From: Flavipsychrobacter sp.
GTDB taxonomy: Bacteria; Bacteroidota; Bacteroidia; Chitinophagales; Chitinophagaceae
Reading direction: 5' to 3'
Assembly: GCA_016787265.1 (NCBI GenBank)
Contig: JAEUVF010000012.1
Coordinates: 186,001-250,000 of the forward strand
DNA: 64,000 nt
Part shown: positions 26,386 to 34,184 of the stretch, one piece after another
Numbering within the stretch: the stretch's first letter is position 1
Layout of the letters: each line of letters begins with the position of its first letter
Notes under the pieces: generated by a model
What the model saw: the letters and a program-made list of their open reading frames with translations, nothing else
The model's database searches: none
Told to the model about the DNA's origin: nothing
Translations under genes and position numbers: made by a program

Positions 26386-27795
26386 ATGAAATACAGCAAT
26401 CCTCAGTGGGATGATACAATTGTTGCATTGGCTACGCCTCCGGGCGTGGGTGCCATCGGCGTGATAAGGCTAAGCGGACCTTCGGCATTTGGAATCGTCA
26501 ATCAGTTGTTTCCCTCAAAGGACCTGGAGCAGCAGGCCACCCATACCGCGCATGTTGGATTGCTGAAAGAAAATGGAGAAGCCCTGGATGAAGTCGTGGT
26601 GACCCTGTTTAAGGGCCCGAGGTCGTATACGGGGGAGGATGTGGTGGAGATCTCAGGGCACGGGTCTCCTTATGTATTGCAGCGCATATTGGATGCCTGT
26701 ATGCGTGGGGGAGCCCGACTGGCGAGGCCGGGGGAGTTCACCCAGCGGGCCTTTTTGCATGGCAAGCTGGATCTGGCCCAGGCAGAAGCAGTTGCAGACC
26801 TGATAGCAGCCAATACGGCGGCTACCCAGCGCAATGCCTTACACAATATCAGGGGTGGCTTTTCAGCCGAATTAAAGCAGCTCAGAGAGCAACTGATCAG
26901 TTTCTCGGCTTTGATAGAACTGGAGCTGGATTTTTCCCAGGAGGATGTAGAGTTTGCGGATCGTTCGCAGTTGTATGCATTGGTAACAGGAGCACATGAA
27001 CGGGTGAGCAAGCTGGCGGCATCTTTCCAATTGGGCAATGTGATCAAAAATGGGGTGAGTGTGGCGATTGTAGGCAAGCCCAATGCGGGCAAATCAACCT
27101 TGTTGAATACCCTGCTGAATGAGAACCGTGCGATTGTAAGTGAAATAGCCGGCACCACACGTGATACCATAGAAGAAGTAATAAACATCGACGGAATTTT
27201 ATTCCGTTTCATAGACACAGCCGGCATCCGTGAGCATACAGCCGACCAGATCGAGCAGATCGGGGTGGAGAAGAGCCGCGAGAAAATGCAGCAGGCGGAT
27301 ATCGTGATCTATCTCTTTGACGTAAATACGATGTCGCCTGCTGACCTGGAGCAGGTGCAGCGGGAATTTGATGTGGCGGGGTATAAGTACCTGTTGGTTG
27401 GTAACCAGATAGACAAATTCACCGGTCGGGTGCCACCGGTCGGGTGGGACCGGTCGGGTGGGACCGGTCGGGTGGACAGCAGTCGCCTCTTGTTGATTTC
27501 CGCCAAACAGGGCCTGCATGTAGAGGTTTTAAAAGAGCGCCTGGTAGATCTGGTCCTGGGGGGACAGGTAAGTGGCGATACCACCATCGTCACCAATGCG
27601 CGTCATTATCATGCCCTCCAGGAAATTCTGCGTTCGTTGATGGATATCCGTAATGGCCTGGATAATCACCTGCCCGGGGATTTGCTGGCACTGGATATCC
27701 GGCGTTGTTTGCAATATGTGGGAGAGATAACAGGAGAGGTGAGCAATGAAGATTTACTGGATTATATATTTAGCAAGTTTTGTATCGGGAAGTGA
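26386..27795 (+). CDS. mnmE: tRNA uridine-5-carboxymethylaminomethyl modification GTPase
   Basis: 469 residues, full length. MnmE works with MnmG to modify the wobble uridine of several tRNAs. The N-terminal tetrahydrofolate-binding domain starts DDTIVALATPPGVGAIGVIR. The helical region is split by a GTPase domain with P-loop GKPNAGKS at residues 230-237, a GTTRDTIEE switch and NQID base-recognition motif near 340. The C-terminal Cys466-Ile-Gly-Lys469 is the known one-carbon-transfer site. Between NQID and the SAK motif, residues 346-363 are encoded by four copies of a 14-base repeat, not a usual part of this enzyme. The reading frame is kept. Confidence 0.96.
   Translation: MKYSNPQWDDTIVALATPPGVGAIGVIRLSGPSAFGIVNQLFPSKDLEQQATHTAHVGLLKENGEALDEVVVTLFKGPRSYTGEDVVEISGHGSPYVLQRILDACMRGGARLARPGEFTQRAFLHGKLDLAQAEAVADLIAANTAATQRNALHNIRGGFSAELKQLREQLISFSALIELELDFSQEDVEFADRSQLYALVTGAHERVSKLAASFQLGNVIKNGVSVAIVGKPNAGKSTLLNTLLNENRAIVSEIAGTTRDTIEEVINIDGILFRFIDTAGIREHTADQIEQIGVEKSREKMQQADIVIYLFDVNTMSPADLEQVQREFDVAGYKYLLVGNQIDKFTGRVPPVGWDRSGGTGRVDSSRLLLISAKQGLHVEVLKERLVDLVLGGQVSGDTTIVTNARHYHALQEILRSLMDIRNGLDNHLPGDLLALDIRRCLQYVGEITGEVSNEDLLDYIFSKFCIGK
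27421..27476 (+). repeat. 14-base tandem repeat inside mnmE
   Basis: Four consecutive copies of ACCGGTCGGGTGNN (27421, 27435, 27449, 27463; the last two bases are CC, GG, GG, GA). It is far more GC-rich than its surroundings. Because 14 is not a multiple of 3 the frame rotates, and only a three-copy step (42 bases) restores it: TGRVP in copy 1 and TGRVD in copy 4. Confidence 0.95.
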
Positions 27796-27806
27796 GTTAG
27801 GTTAGG

Positions 27807-27880
27807 AAAGTAAACTAAAAATGGTTTTAGTTTACTTTTATGGACAAAACTAAACTAACTGAAATTATAGTTTACTTTTG
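27807..27880. promoter_or_regulatory. Double inverted-repeat operator and promoter of the Fic gene
   Basis: A perfect inverted repeat (AAAGTAAACTAAAA at 27807-27820, TTTTAGTTTACTTT at 27825-27838) is followed by a second pair with one mismatch (CAAAACTAAACTA at 27845-27857, TAGTTTACTTTTG at 27868-27880). The last half-site contains TACTTTTG (27873-27880), an exact -7 box, 16 bases before the Fic ATG. The arrangement predicts an operator that covers the promoter; the first hairpin might also end the mnmE transcript. Confidence 0.65.
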
Positions 27881-27896
27881 TGTCAATGCATAAAAA

Positions 27897-29039
27897 ATGC
27901 CCATTCACATTGAAAATTATATAGCCGGGAGAACTCAAAAAGAGGCTGGTTATAAATATTTTGTGCCTCATCTGATAAACGACCAATGGCTATGGAATGA
28001 CCCCCAACTGAATACACTTTTGGAAAAAGCCTCCATTAGCCTGGGAGAGCTAAATTCTTATGCATATTTAGTTCCTAATATTGATTTATTCATACATCTA
28101 CACGTTACAAAGGAGGCAGTTGTCTCCAGTCGCATTGAAGGAACTCAGACAAACATGCGGGAAGCTATACTGCCGGAAGAAGAAATACTGCCGGAAAGAA
28201 GAAACGACTGGCGAGAAGTGAACAATAATAATCAGGCACTTAATTACGCAATAAAAGCTCTGGATAAATTACCCTTATCATCGAGACTGATAAAACAAGC
28301 ACACAATACACTATTAGACGGGGTAAGAGGCGAACACAAAATGCCGGGAGAATATCGCACAAGCCAAAATTGGATTGGTGGAAGTGGTCCGGCTGATGCA
28401 GTTTTTGTGCCGCCAGCTCATCAATATGTAAATGATCTGATGGGCGACTTAGAAAATTTTTTGCATAACGAAAATATTAATGTCCCCTCATTAATAAAAA
28501 TAGGCATTGCCCACTATCAATTTGAAACCATCCATCCCTTTTTAGATGGTAATGGAAGAATAGGCCGTCTAATGATAACATTGTTTCTTGTAGATAAGAA
28601 AATATTGAATAAACCTCTGCTATATCTATCAGTATATTTTGAAAAAAATAAATCGCACTACTATGATAACCTTACGAGAGTAAGAACTAAAAATGATATG
28701 CTGCATTGGCTGAAATATTTTTTAGTAGGAGTAGAAAAAACAGCTAAAGAAGCTGTGCAAACCTTATCAGAAATTATCAGATTGAAGCAGAAATTGGAAA
28801 TGGAATTACAGCAAAATTGGGGACGGCGTACTCAATCTGCCTTAGTGTTGCTAAATCAGCTGTTTAATAATCCCGTTATAACGATTAAGCAAGCACAGAC
28901 TATTTGCGGATTAAGTAAAAAGGCAACGGGCGACCTAATTGAGAGCTTTGAACGGGCTGAAATTTTATCCGAGCAAACAGGACAAAGCAGGAACAGAATA
29001 TTTGTTTTTACTCAATATTTAGAACTTTTTCATTATTAG
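27897..29039 (+). CDS. Fic-family protein with regulatory helix and C-terminal winged helix
   Basis: 380 residues. The Fic motif HPFLDGNGRIGRL starts at His213 and has all residues needed for nucleotide transfer, usually AMP, to a target hydroxyl. The N-terminal inhibitory motif SSRIEG (residues 77-82, S/TxxxE-G/N type) would block ATP until relieved. The C-terminus (about 310-375) has a helix-turn-helix pattern (ITIKQAQTICGLSKKATGDL, then GDLIESFERAEIL) typical of this Fic subfamily. No antitoxin gene is adjacent. The inverted repeats over its promoter suggest self-regulation. AT-richer than the neighbouring mnmE, so it may have been acquired. Confidence 0.93.
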   Translation: MPIHIENYIAGRTQKEAGYKYFVPHLINDQWLWNDPQLNTLLEKASISLGELNSYAYLVPNIDLFIHLHVTKEAVVSSRIEGTQTNMREAILPEEEILPERRNDWREVNNNNQALNYAIKALDKLPLSSRLIKQAHNTLLDGVRGEHKMPGEYRTSQNWIGGSGPADAVFVPPAHQYVNDLMGDLENFLHNENINVPSLIKIGIAHYQFETIHPFLDGNGRIGRLMITLFLVDKKILNKPLLYLSVYFEKNKSHYYDNLTRVRTKNDMLHWLKYFLVGVEKTAKEAVQTLSEIIRLKQKLEMELQQNWGRRTQSALVLLNQLFNNPVITIKQAQTICGLSKKATGDLIESFERAEILSEQTGQSRNRIFVFTQYLELFHY

Positions 29040-29106
29040 CCAAATACAATCGAATAACTGGACGGTGGCTCCCTAACCTCGATAAAACAACTACTTTTAC
29101 CCTCAA

Positions 29107-29970
29107 ATGAAAAGCATACCGGTCAGGCAGATCGCTCCCGAGAAGACGCTGCAAAGCAGTGCCGGTCGGTTTAGTGTCCGCGACCTGCAACAGGTGCTTA
29201 ATGGCAAAGACCTGGTGCATGATCTCCATAGACATGACTTTTATTTTGTGCTGGCTGTTCAGCGGGGTAGTGGTATACACGAGATAGATTTTGTTCCCTA
29301 CCCGGTTTTGGATAATGCAGTTTTCATTCTTCGCCCCGGCCAGGTGCATAAACTGGAGTTGACAGCTGATACTACCGGCTTCCTGCTGGAGTTCGACCTG
29401 TCTTTCTATCAGCCTAAAAATTCAATTGCCGAACACAGATGGAAGAAGGCTTCCAGCAAAAATTACTGCGCCGTAGAAGCTGCACGCTTTCAAAAATTGC
29501 ATGCCTATCTGGCGAATATCTTTAATGAGTATTCTTTAAAGCAGGAAGGTTATGTAGAAGCAATAAAGGCAAACCTTGACCTTTTCTTTTTGGAATACAT
29601 CCGGCAAAGCAAAAATCCAGACAGCATTGCCAAAAGTGAAAACGGTTATATTCAGGAGCGTTTTGAAGAGTTTATACGGCTGCTGGAAACCAATATAGTC
29701 AACATGAAGAATGTTGCTGACTATGCAGATCTTTTGAGCCTTTCGCCCTACCAACTCAATTCAATTGTAAAGACCTCTGTTGGTAAAACAGTTTCTGATC
29801 TTATTAACGATCAGATTATCCTGGAAGCAAAGCGACACCTGATCGCAACCCCCGCCCAGGTGAAGGAAATAGCCGACAAGCTGGGCTATGAGGATCCGTC
29901 TTACTTCATCCGGTTTTTTAAGAAACATGCCGGTCAGTCTCCTGACTCCTTCAGGAAGAACTTCAAATAA
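29107..29970 (+). CDS. AraC-family transcriptional regulator
   Basis: 287 residues. A cupin-like N-terminal sensing half (HDLHRHDFYFVLAVQRGSGIH near residue 40 and FILRPGQVHKLEL near 75) precedes a C-terminal AraC DNA-binding domain (about 190-287) with two helix-turn-helix units; the second contains EIADKLGYEDPSYFIRFFKKH and the family end SPDSFRK. The ligand is unknown. It is followed on the same strand by a small membrane protein and an oxidoreductase, which are the likely targets. Confidence 0.93.
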   Translation: MKSIPVRQIAPEKTLQSSAGRFSVRDLQQVLNGKDLVHDLHRHDFYFVLAVQRGSGIHEIDFVPYPVLDNAVFILRPGQVHKLELTADTTGFLLEFDLSFYQPKNSIAEHRWKKASSKNYCAVEAARFQKLHAYLANIFNEYSLKQEGYVEAIKANLDLFFLEYIRQSKNPDSIAKSENGYIQERFEEFIRLLETNIVNMKNVADYADLLSLSPYQLNSIVKTSVGKTVSDLINDQIILEAKRHLIATPAQVKEIADKLGYEDPSYFIRFFKKHAGQSPDSFRKNFK

Positions 29971-30019
29971 GTCCTATCAGACTCCAGAACCGTCCTGTTA
30001 TTGCGCCCCTTGCCTGGTC

Positions 30020-30027
30020 TACTTTTG
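30020..30027 (+). promoter_or_regulatory. -7 box upstream of the small membrane protein
   Basis: TACTTTTG matches TAnnTTTG exactly; a TTG at 30001-30003 lies 16 bases upstream, close to the -33 distance. The start codon is 35 bases downstream. It probably drives the 30063-32849 group. Confidence 0.5.
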
Positions 30028-30062
30028 TGAAAGAAATTAGTAAGGTTCACAAAAAATAAATC

Positions 30063-30287
30063 ATGAAGACAAAAGCAAAACTTATCATGTCCATAAAAAT
30101 CTGGATGGTTATCTATCCTTCCATTACCTTGTTCCTTTTTCTATTCGGACAACCACTGGCCGTATTGCCATTATACCAGCGGACTTTTATCCTGACGATC
30201 TCACTGGTGCCCTGGATGATGTATGTTGGTGTGCCGGCTTTGGATTTCCTGTTAAATCGACTCGCCAAAAAATCTGATACAAATTAA
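30063..30287 (+). CDS. Small two-helix membrane protein
   Basis: 74 residues with helices at about 12-30 and 40-62 (ITLFLFLFGQPLAVLPLYQR between them). The sequence is of a type often found next to AraC regulators and oxidoreductases in Bacteroidota, but I know no defined function. It lies 92 bases after the AraC gene with its own promoter, and 52 bases before the alcohol dehydrogenase-like gene. Confidence 0.75.
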   Translation: MKTKAKLIMSIKIWMVIYPSITLFLFLFGQPLAVLPLYQRTFILTISLVPWMMYVGVPALDFLLNRLAKKSDTN

Positions 30288-30339
30288 TCTTGATACAAAG
30301 GCGCGATTTCACACTGCAAACCGGAATAAAATAAAAACG

Positions 30340-31290
30340 ATGAAAGCTTTTGTAAAAACAAAATATGGCGGCCCGGAAGTGCTAAAGCTGGAGGAGGTTG
30401 AGATGCCAACTATAAAGGAAGATCATATCCTCGTAAAAGTTGTTGCGAATGCTGCAAATCCCGCTGACTGGCATTTGCTAAGAGGTGAGCCATTCTTTGC
30501 AAGATTTACATCAGGTCTATTCAAGCCGAAAGAAAAAGTGGCAGGGGCTGATTTTGCCGGTACGGTGGTTGGAAAGGGAAGCAACGTAATCGGTTTTGAA
30601 ATAGGCGATTCTATATTTGGTGCGAAGTTGATGGGCACTGCGTTCGCCGAATTTGTTAGTGTGCCTGTATCAGCCTGTGCCAGGTTTCCAAAACATATCA
30701 GTTTTGCAGAAATGGCAAGTGTACCCATTGCCGGACTTACTTCCTTGCAGGGGCTTATAACTCATGGTAAACTCAAGGCCGGAGAAACTGTTTTGATCAA
30801 TGGTGCATCGGGTGGTGTAGGTCATTTTGCAGTGCAGATCGCAAAAGTATATGGAGCAACTGTGACCGCCGTCTGTTCCAGCAGGAATGCTGACTTCGTC
30901 CAATCTTTGGGTGCAGATAAAGTAATCGCTTACGATCAGGAAAACATCCATCAACACAATGGTAAATACGATCTGGTTATTGATGCAAATGGAAATCTTA
31001 CGCACAACGATTACAAAAGAATGGGCAGGATAGCTGTGATGATTGGCTTTACAACATTGAGTCACATGTTTTCCACGCTTTTCAGAAAAGCATTCAGCAA
31101 ATTCCCATTGATTCAATTCACGGTCGAGGTAAATCAAGATGATTTACAGACGCTGGCTGAAATGGTTGAACAGGGCAAACTGAAACCCCAAATTGAAAAA
31201 GAATTTTCCTATCAGGAAATACCGGAAGCCATCGGTTATATAGAAGCAATGCGTACAAGAGGTAAGGTTGTCATGAACTGGTCCAGTTAA
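30340..31290 (+). CDS. NAD(P)-dependent zinc-independent alcohol dehydrogenase / quinone oxidoreductase
   Basis: 316 residues of the medium-chain dehydrogenase/reductase superfamily. The N-terminal GroES-like domain has MKAFVKTKYGGPEVLKLEE and NPADWHLLRGEP; the nucleotide-binding site is ETVLINGASGGVGHFAVQIAK near residues 148-168. The structural and catalytic zinc ligands are absent, as in quinone oxidoreductases. It would reduce quinones or unsaturated carbonyls with NADPH. It is part of the gene group behind the AraC regulator and may serve in detoxification. Confidence 0.9.
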   Translation: MKAFVKTKYGGPEVLKLEEVEMPTIKEDHILVKVVANAANPADWHLLRGEPFFARFTSGLFKPKEKVAGADFAGTVVGKGSNVIGFEIGDSIFGAKLMGTAFAEFVSVPVSACARFPKHISFAEMASVPIAGLTSLQGLITHGKLKAGETVLINGASGGVGHFAVQIAKVYGATVTAVCSSRNADFVQSLGADKVIAYDQENIHQHNGKYDLVIDANGNLTHNDYKRMGRIAVMIGFTTLSHMFSTLFRKAFSKFPLIQFTVEVNQDDLQTLAEMVEQGKLKPQIEKEFSYQEIPEAIGYIEAMRTRGKVVMNWSS

Positions 31291-31387
31291 TCAGGCCTTG
31301 GTCTTTTAAGAAATCAAATATTATAAGGTATAAAAAAATATCCCACAAAGTGGGACTGGAAAACTATTGTCCTTTAAAGCAATAAAA

Positions 31388-32035
31388 ATGAAAAAAATCA
31401 AATCAACAAAAGCGCTGGTAGCGTTACTGCTAATTACCTCACTTGCTACGAATTCTTATTCACAGACAAGCAGGTTTAGCATCGCCCTCAATTCTCTTTC
31501 AACGAACTTCAACTATGGCAGTTCAAATGCAGATCTAAAATCCTATAAGAAGAACTACCGGGGCTTCCAGGCAGGCTTTTCTTACCAGGCAGGTATCACA
31601 CCCATGTTTTCTATTGTGCCAGAAATCTATTTTGCAATGAAGGGTGGCATTCTCGCAAAAAACAATCCGCTTACAGGTGGTAAATCAACACTAAGGGTAA
31701 ACAGTTTGGAGCTTCCGGTTTTAGCTCGTTTACACTACAAAAAATTCTACCTGAATGCTGGTCCATATGCCGGATACAATGTTGGTGGCCGTTGGAAAGT
31801 GGAGGAATCAACTACTTCCGTTGAATCCTCAACAAAGGTATCCTTTGGTAAGGATGCTGCAGATTTGAAAAGATGGGATCTTGGCTTTCAGGCAGGTGCC
31901 GGATACAATTTTAATCTCAAACAGTCTACGCTAACCTTAGATGTTCGCTACGGGTATGGGTTGGTAAACATCTCTTCCGATGTGGATCGTTATAACAGAA
32001 TATTTAACCTCAGCCTGCAAGTTTCCAGACCATGA
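31388..32035 (+). CDS. Outer-membrane beta-barrel protein, porin/PorT type
   Basis: 215 residues with a signal peptide ending NSYSQ (residue 24). The mature part alternates polar and hydrophobic residues, with aromatic strand ends (YRGFQAGFSYQAGITPMFSI, KFYLNAGPYAGYNVGG, LDVRYGYGLVNIS), typical of small PorT-like barrels. I start it at 31388, which gives a proper signal peptide; an upstream start adds seven unlikely residues. Its stop overlaps the start of the CAAX-type protease gene in an ATGA, indicating translational coupling. Confidence 0.85.
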   Translation: MKKIKSTKALVALLLITSLATNSYSQTSRFSIALNSLSTNFNYGSSNADLKSYKKNYRGFQAGFSYQAGITPMFSIVPEIYFAMKGGILAKNNPLTGGKSTLRVNSLELPVLARLHYKKFYLNAGPYAGYNVGGRWKVEESTTSVESSTKVSFGKDAADLKRWDLGFQAGAGYNFNLKQSTLTLDVRYGYGLVNISSDVDRYNRIFNLSLQVSRP

Positions 32036-32849
32036 ACATTCTTCTAAACAGGCAGAAAGAGCTTAGAAGCATTTGGTGGGTAGCGGTATTTTTTCTGGTA
32101 CTGGCAGCATTTACCTTTCCTTTAATACTTGTTTCTCAACAATTCAATTGGGAAATTAGCATCCATCAACAGGCTATACTAGTAGTGCTCACTACAATTA
32201 TTTGCCAGGCAATACGCAAAAAGCCGATGTCTGAGTTGGTTGGAAAAGCTACCCCTGACCTGCTAAAGAACGCCTTACTGGGTTTTGCTGCAGGCGCCTT
32301 ACTGATGCTCGTTCCCGCCCTTTTCTTACTGCAATCGGAAAAATTCATTGGCAGCAGGGTAGCGGCGACTTGCCCACTTTAGTAAATCTGTCGTTGGTCT
32401 CTTTCTCTGTGGCACTCGCAGAAGAATTTTTGTTCAGGGGATTTATTTTTCAGCGTCTCAGACAAAGCATGGGTGTATGGGTTGCCCAATTACTGATAGC
32501 AGGCTATTTTCTGCTTACACACATGGGCAATCCCGGTATGACAGGAAGTATTCAGCTATTTGCGTCTATCAACATCTTCCTTGCTTCGATCCTGTTTGGA
32601 TTAGCTTTTATAAAAACAAATACATTCATTATGCCGATTGCCTTTCATTTCATGGCAAACTGGGTGCAGGGAACCTTATTGGGATTTGGGGTGAGCGGCA
32701 ATGAGCAGGTTAGTTTTTTAAAACCTGTTTTCACCAGTGACTCTGAATGGTTGACAGGTGGCAGCTTTGGCCTGGAAGCAAGTGTTCCAGGATTAATTTC
32801 CGTCATTGTATGCACCTATATACTCTATCGCTGGAAAACAATCCGGTAA
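32032..32849 (+). pseudogene. CPBP (CAAX-type) intramembrane protease, frameshifted
   Basis: Two open frames give one protein. 32032-32382 carries three membrane segments; 32370-32849 carries the catalytic motifs of the family: EEFLFRGF (EExxxR), GYFLLTH (FxxxH pattern) and a final AFHFMAN (HxxxN). The frame changes by one base at a run of five A (32339-32343); one more A would join LQSEK to IHWQQGSGDLPTLVN in a single protein of about 272 residues. It may be a true mutation, a phase-variable tract or a sequencing error. The intact protein would be a membrane glutamic protease or bacteriocin-immunity-like protein. Confidence 0.8.
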
Positions 32850-32884
32850 TTATTTATTGAGTAATCATTAATTATAACATAAAC

Positions 32885-33481
32885 ATGAAAATCGTAATTG
32901 TAGGTGCTTCCGGCACCATGGGAAATTATTTGTCCGAAGCTTTTGAGAAAGAGCATGAAGTGATTCGTGCAGGGAGACAGGGTTCAGATGTGAAAGTGGA
33001 CATCACTTCATCTGATTCAATTGAAGAAATGTACCAAAAGATAGGTGCTTTTGATGCGTTGATCTGTACTGCTGGTCCCACTTTTGTTGGTCCATGGAAA
33101 AACCTTAACGCAGAAACATTTCGCATAGGAATGGATGGAAAAATGTTGGGCCAGATCAATTTAGTATTGATTGGTCAACATTATATCAATCCTAAAGGAT
33201 CTTTCACCTTGATTACGGGTGCCTTGACGCACGATCCTCAGAAGAACTTTGCCAATGCTTCTGCTGCCAATTCCGCGGTGGAAGGATTTGTTCGTGCTGC
33301 TGCAATAGAGCTGCAAAACGGTATCCGGATAAATGCAGTTAGTCCAACTGTAATTGAGGCTTCACCTCAGTATTTCCCCTTCTTCCCTGGTGAATTTCCT
33401 GTTACCATGAAACAATTGGAGTTTGGATTCAGAAAATCTGTCTTTGGTGCAAACACCGGACAGGTTATCAAACCGTATTAA
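32885..33481 (+). CDS. Short-chain dehydrogenase-like protein
   Basis: 198 residues, compact for the family. The NAD(P)-binding motif is VGASGTMGNYL at the N-terminus, and INAVSPTVIEASP near residue 140 is typical. The usual catalytic Tyr-x-x-x-Lys is not present: the expected region reads NASAANSAVEGF. A small subgroup of short-chain dehydrogenase relatives shares this lack. It may bind a nucleotide cofactor without standard oxidoreductase chemistry. It ends the plus-strand group that starts with the AraC gene. Confidence 0.85.
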   Translation: MKIVIVGASGTMGNYLSEAFEKEHEVIRAGRQGSDVKVDITSSDSIEEMYQKIGAFDALICTAGPTFVGPWKNLNAETFRIGMDGKMLGQINLVLIGQHYINPKGSFTLITGALTHDPQKNFANASAANSAVEGFVRAAAIELQNGIRINAVSPTVIEASPQYFPFFPGEFPVTMKQLEFGFRKSVFGANTGQVIKPY

Positions 33482-33497
33482 ATAAGCCGTTGAAGAA

Positions 33498-34184
33498 TCA
33501 TCCTTTAAACTGCTCCTTATACTGTGCTCCAATCGGTATAACCGCCGCGCCGATTTCGATTTCAGCAGCAGTATAGGAGCTTATCTTTTTTTTATTAACG
33601 AGGAATGATTTGTGCACGCGTATAAAGCTGTCGGACAGGTCCTGATCCAACTGACTGATTTTGTATTTCAGGAGCAGGGCGCTGCCATCCACTTTGTGTA
33701 GTTTAACATAGTCGCGGATGCTTTCAACATATAAGATTTCACTTTCTGCCAGTTGATAGGTCTTTGCCCCGGATTTTATTGATACCGTTTTCTCTTTGGT
33801 TGGATCCTGTAGGATACTTTCTCTCTTTCTGTGCAACCGGAAAAACTTATCTATTGCCTGGGAAAAGCGAATAAATGTTATAGGCTTTAATAAATAATCG
33901 ATCACGTCCAAATCATAGCCTTCCATGGCATACTCGCGATAGGCAGTGGTTATAATGACCGCAGGTGGATTTTTCAATACCTTCAGCATTTCCAGTCCCG
34001 TTAGTTTTGGCATTTGTATATCCAGGAAGAGCAGATCTACCGAATATTGCTGCAGGAAGGCCATGGCTTCTACCGCATTGGTACAGGTGCCCGCCAGTTG
34101 AAGGGTGCCAAATTCCTGCACATGTTTTTGCAGCAACTGGATGGCCAGGGGTTCATCGTCAACCAGTAAACAGCTTGCTTTCAT
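33498..34184 (-). CDS. LytTR-family response regulator
   Basis: 228 residues. The receiver domain (1-120) has Asp9-Asp10, the phosphorylation site Asp55 (LLFLDIQMPKLTG) and the switch Lys in YLLKPI. The C-terminal LytTR DNA-binding domain (about 125-228) shows ILYVESIRDYVKLH and FIRVHKSFLVNKKKI. It overlaps the sensor kinase by four bases (ATGA) and so is its partner. LytTR proteins bind direct repeats about two helix turns apart; three TACAAAC repeats spaced exactly 21 bases lie upstream of the operon. Confidence 0.94.
   Translation of the reverse strand: MKASCLLVDDEPLAIQLLQKHVQEFGTLQLAGTCTNAVEAMAFLQQYSVDLLFLDIQMPKLTGLEMLKVLKNPPAVIITTAYREYAMEGYDLDVIDYLLKPITFIRFSQAIDKFFRLHRKRESILQDPTKEKTVSIKSGAKTYQLAESEILYVESIRDYVKLHKVDGSALLLKYKISQLDQDLSDSFIRVHKSFLVNKKKISSYTAAEIEIGAAVIPIGAQYKEQFKG

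Noticed and set aside
27897..29039. Classical two-gene Fic toxin-antitoxin pair
   Set aside because: The inhibitory motif is inside the same protein and no small antitoxin gene is adjacent.
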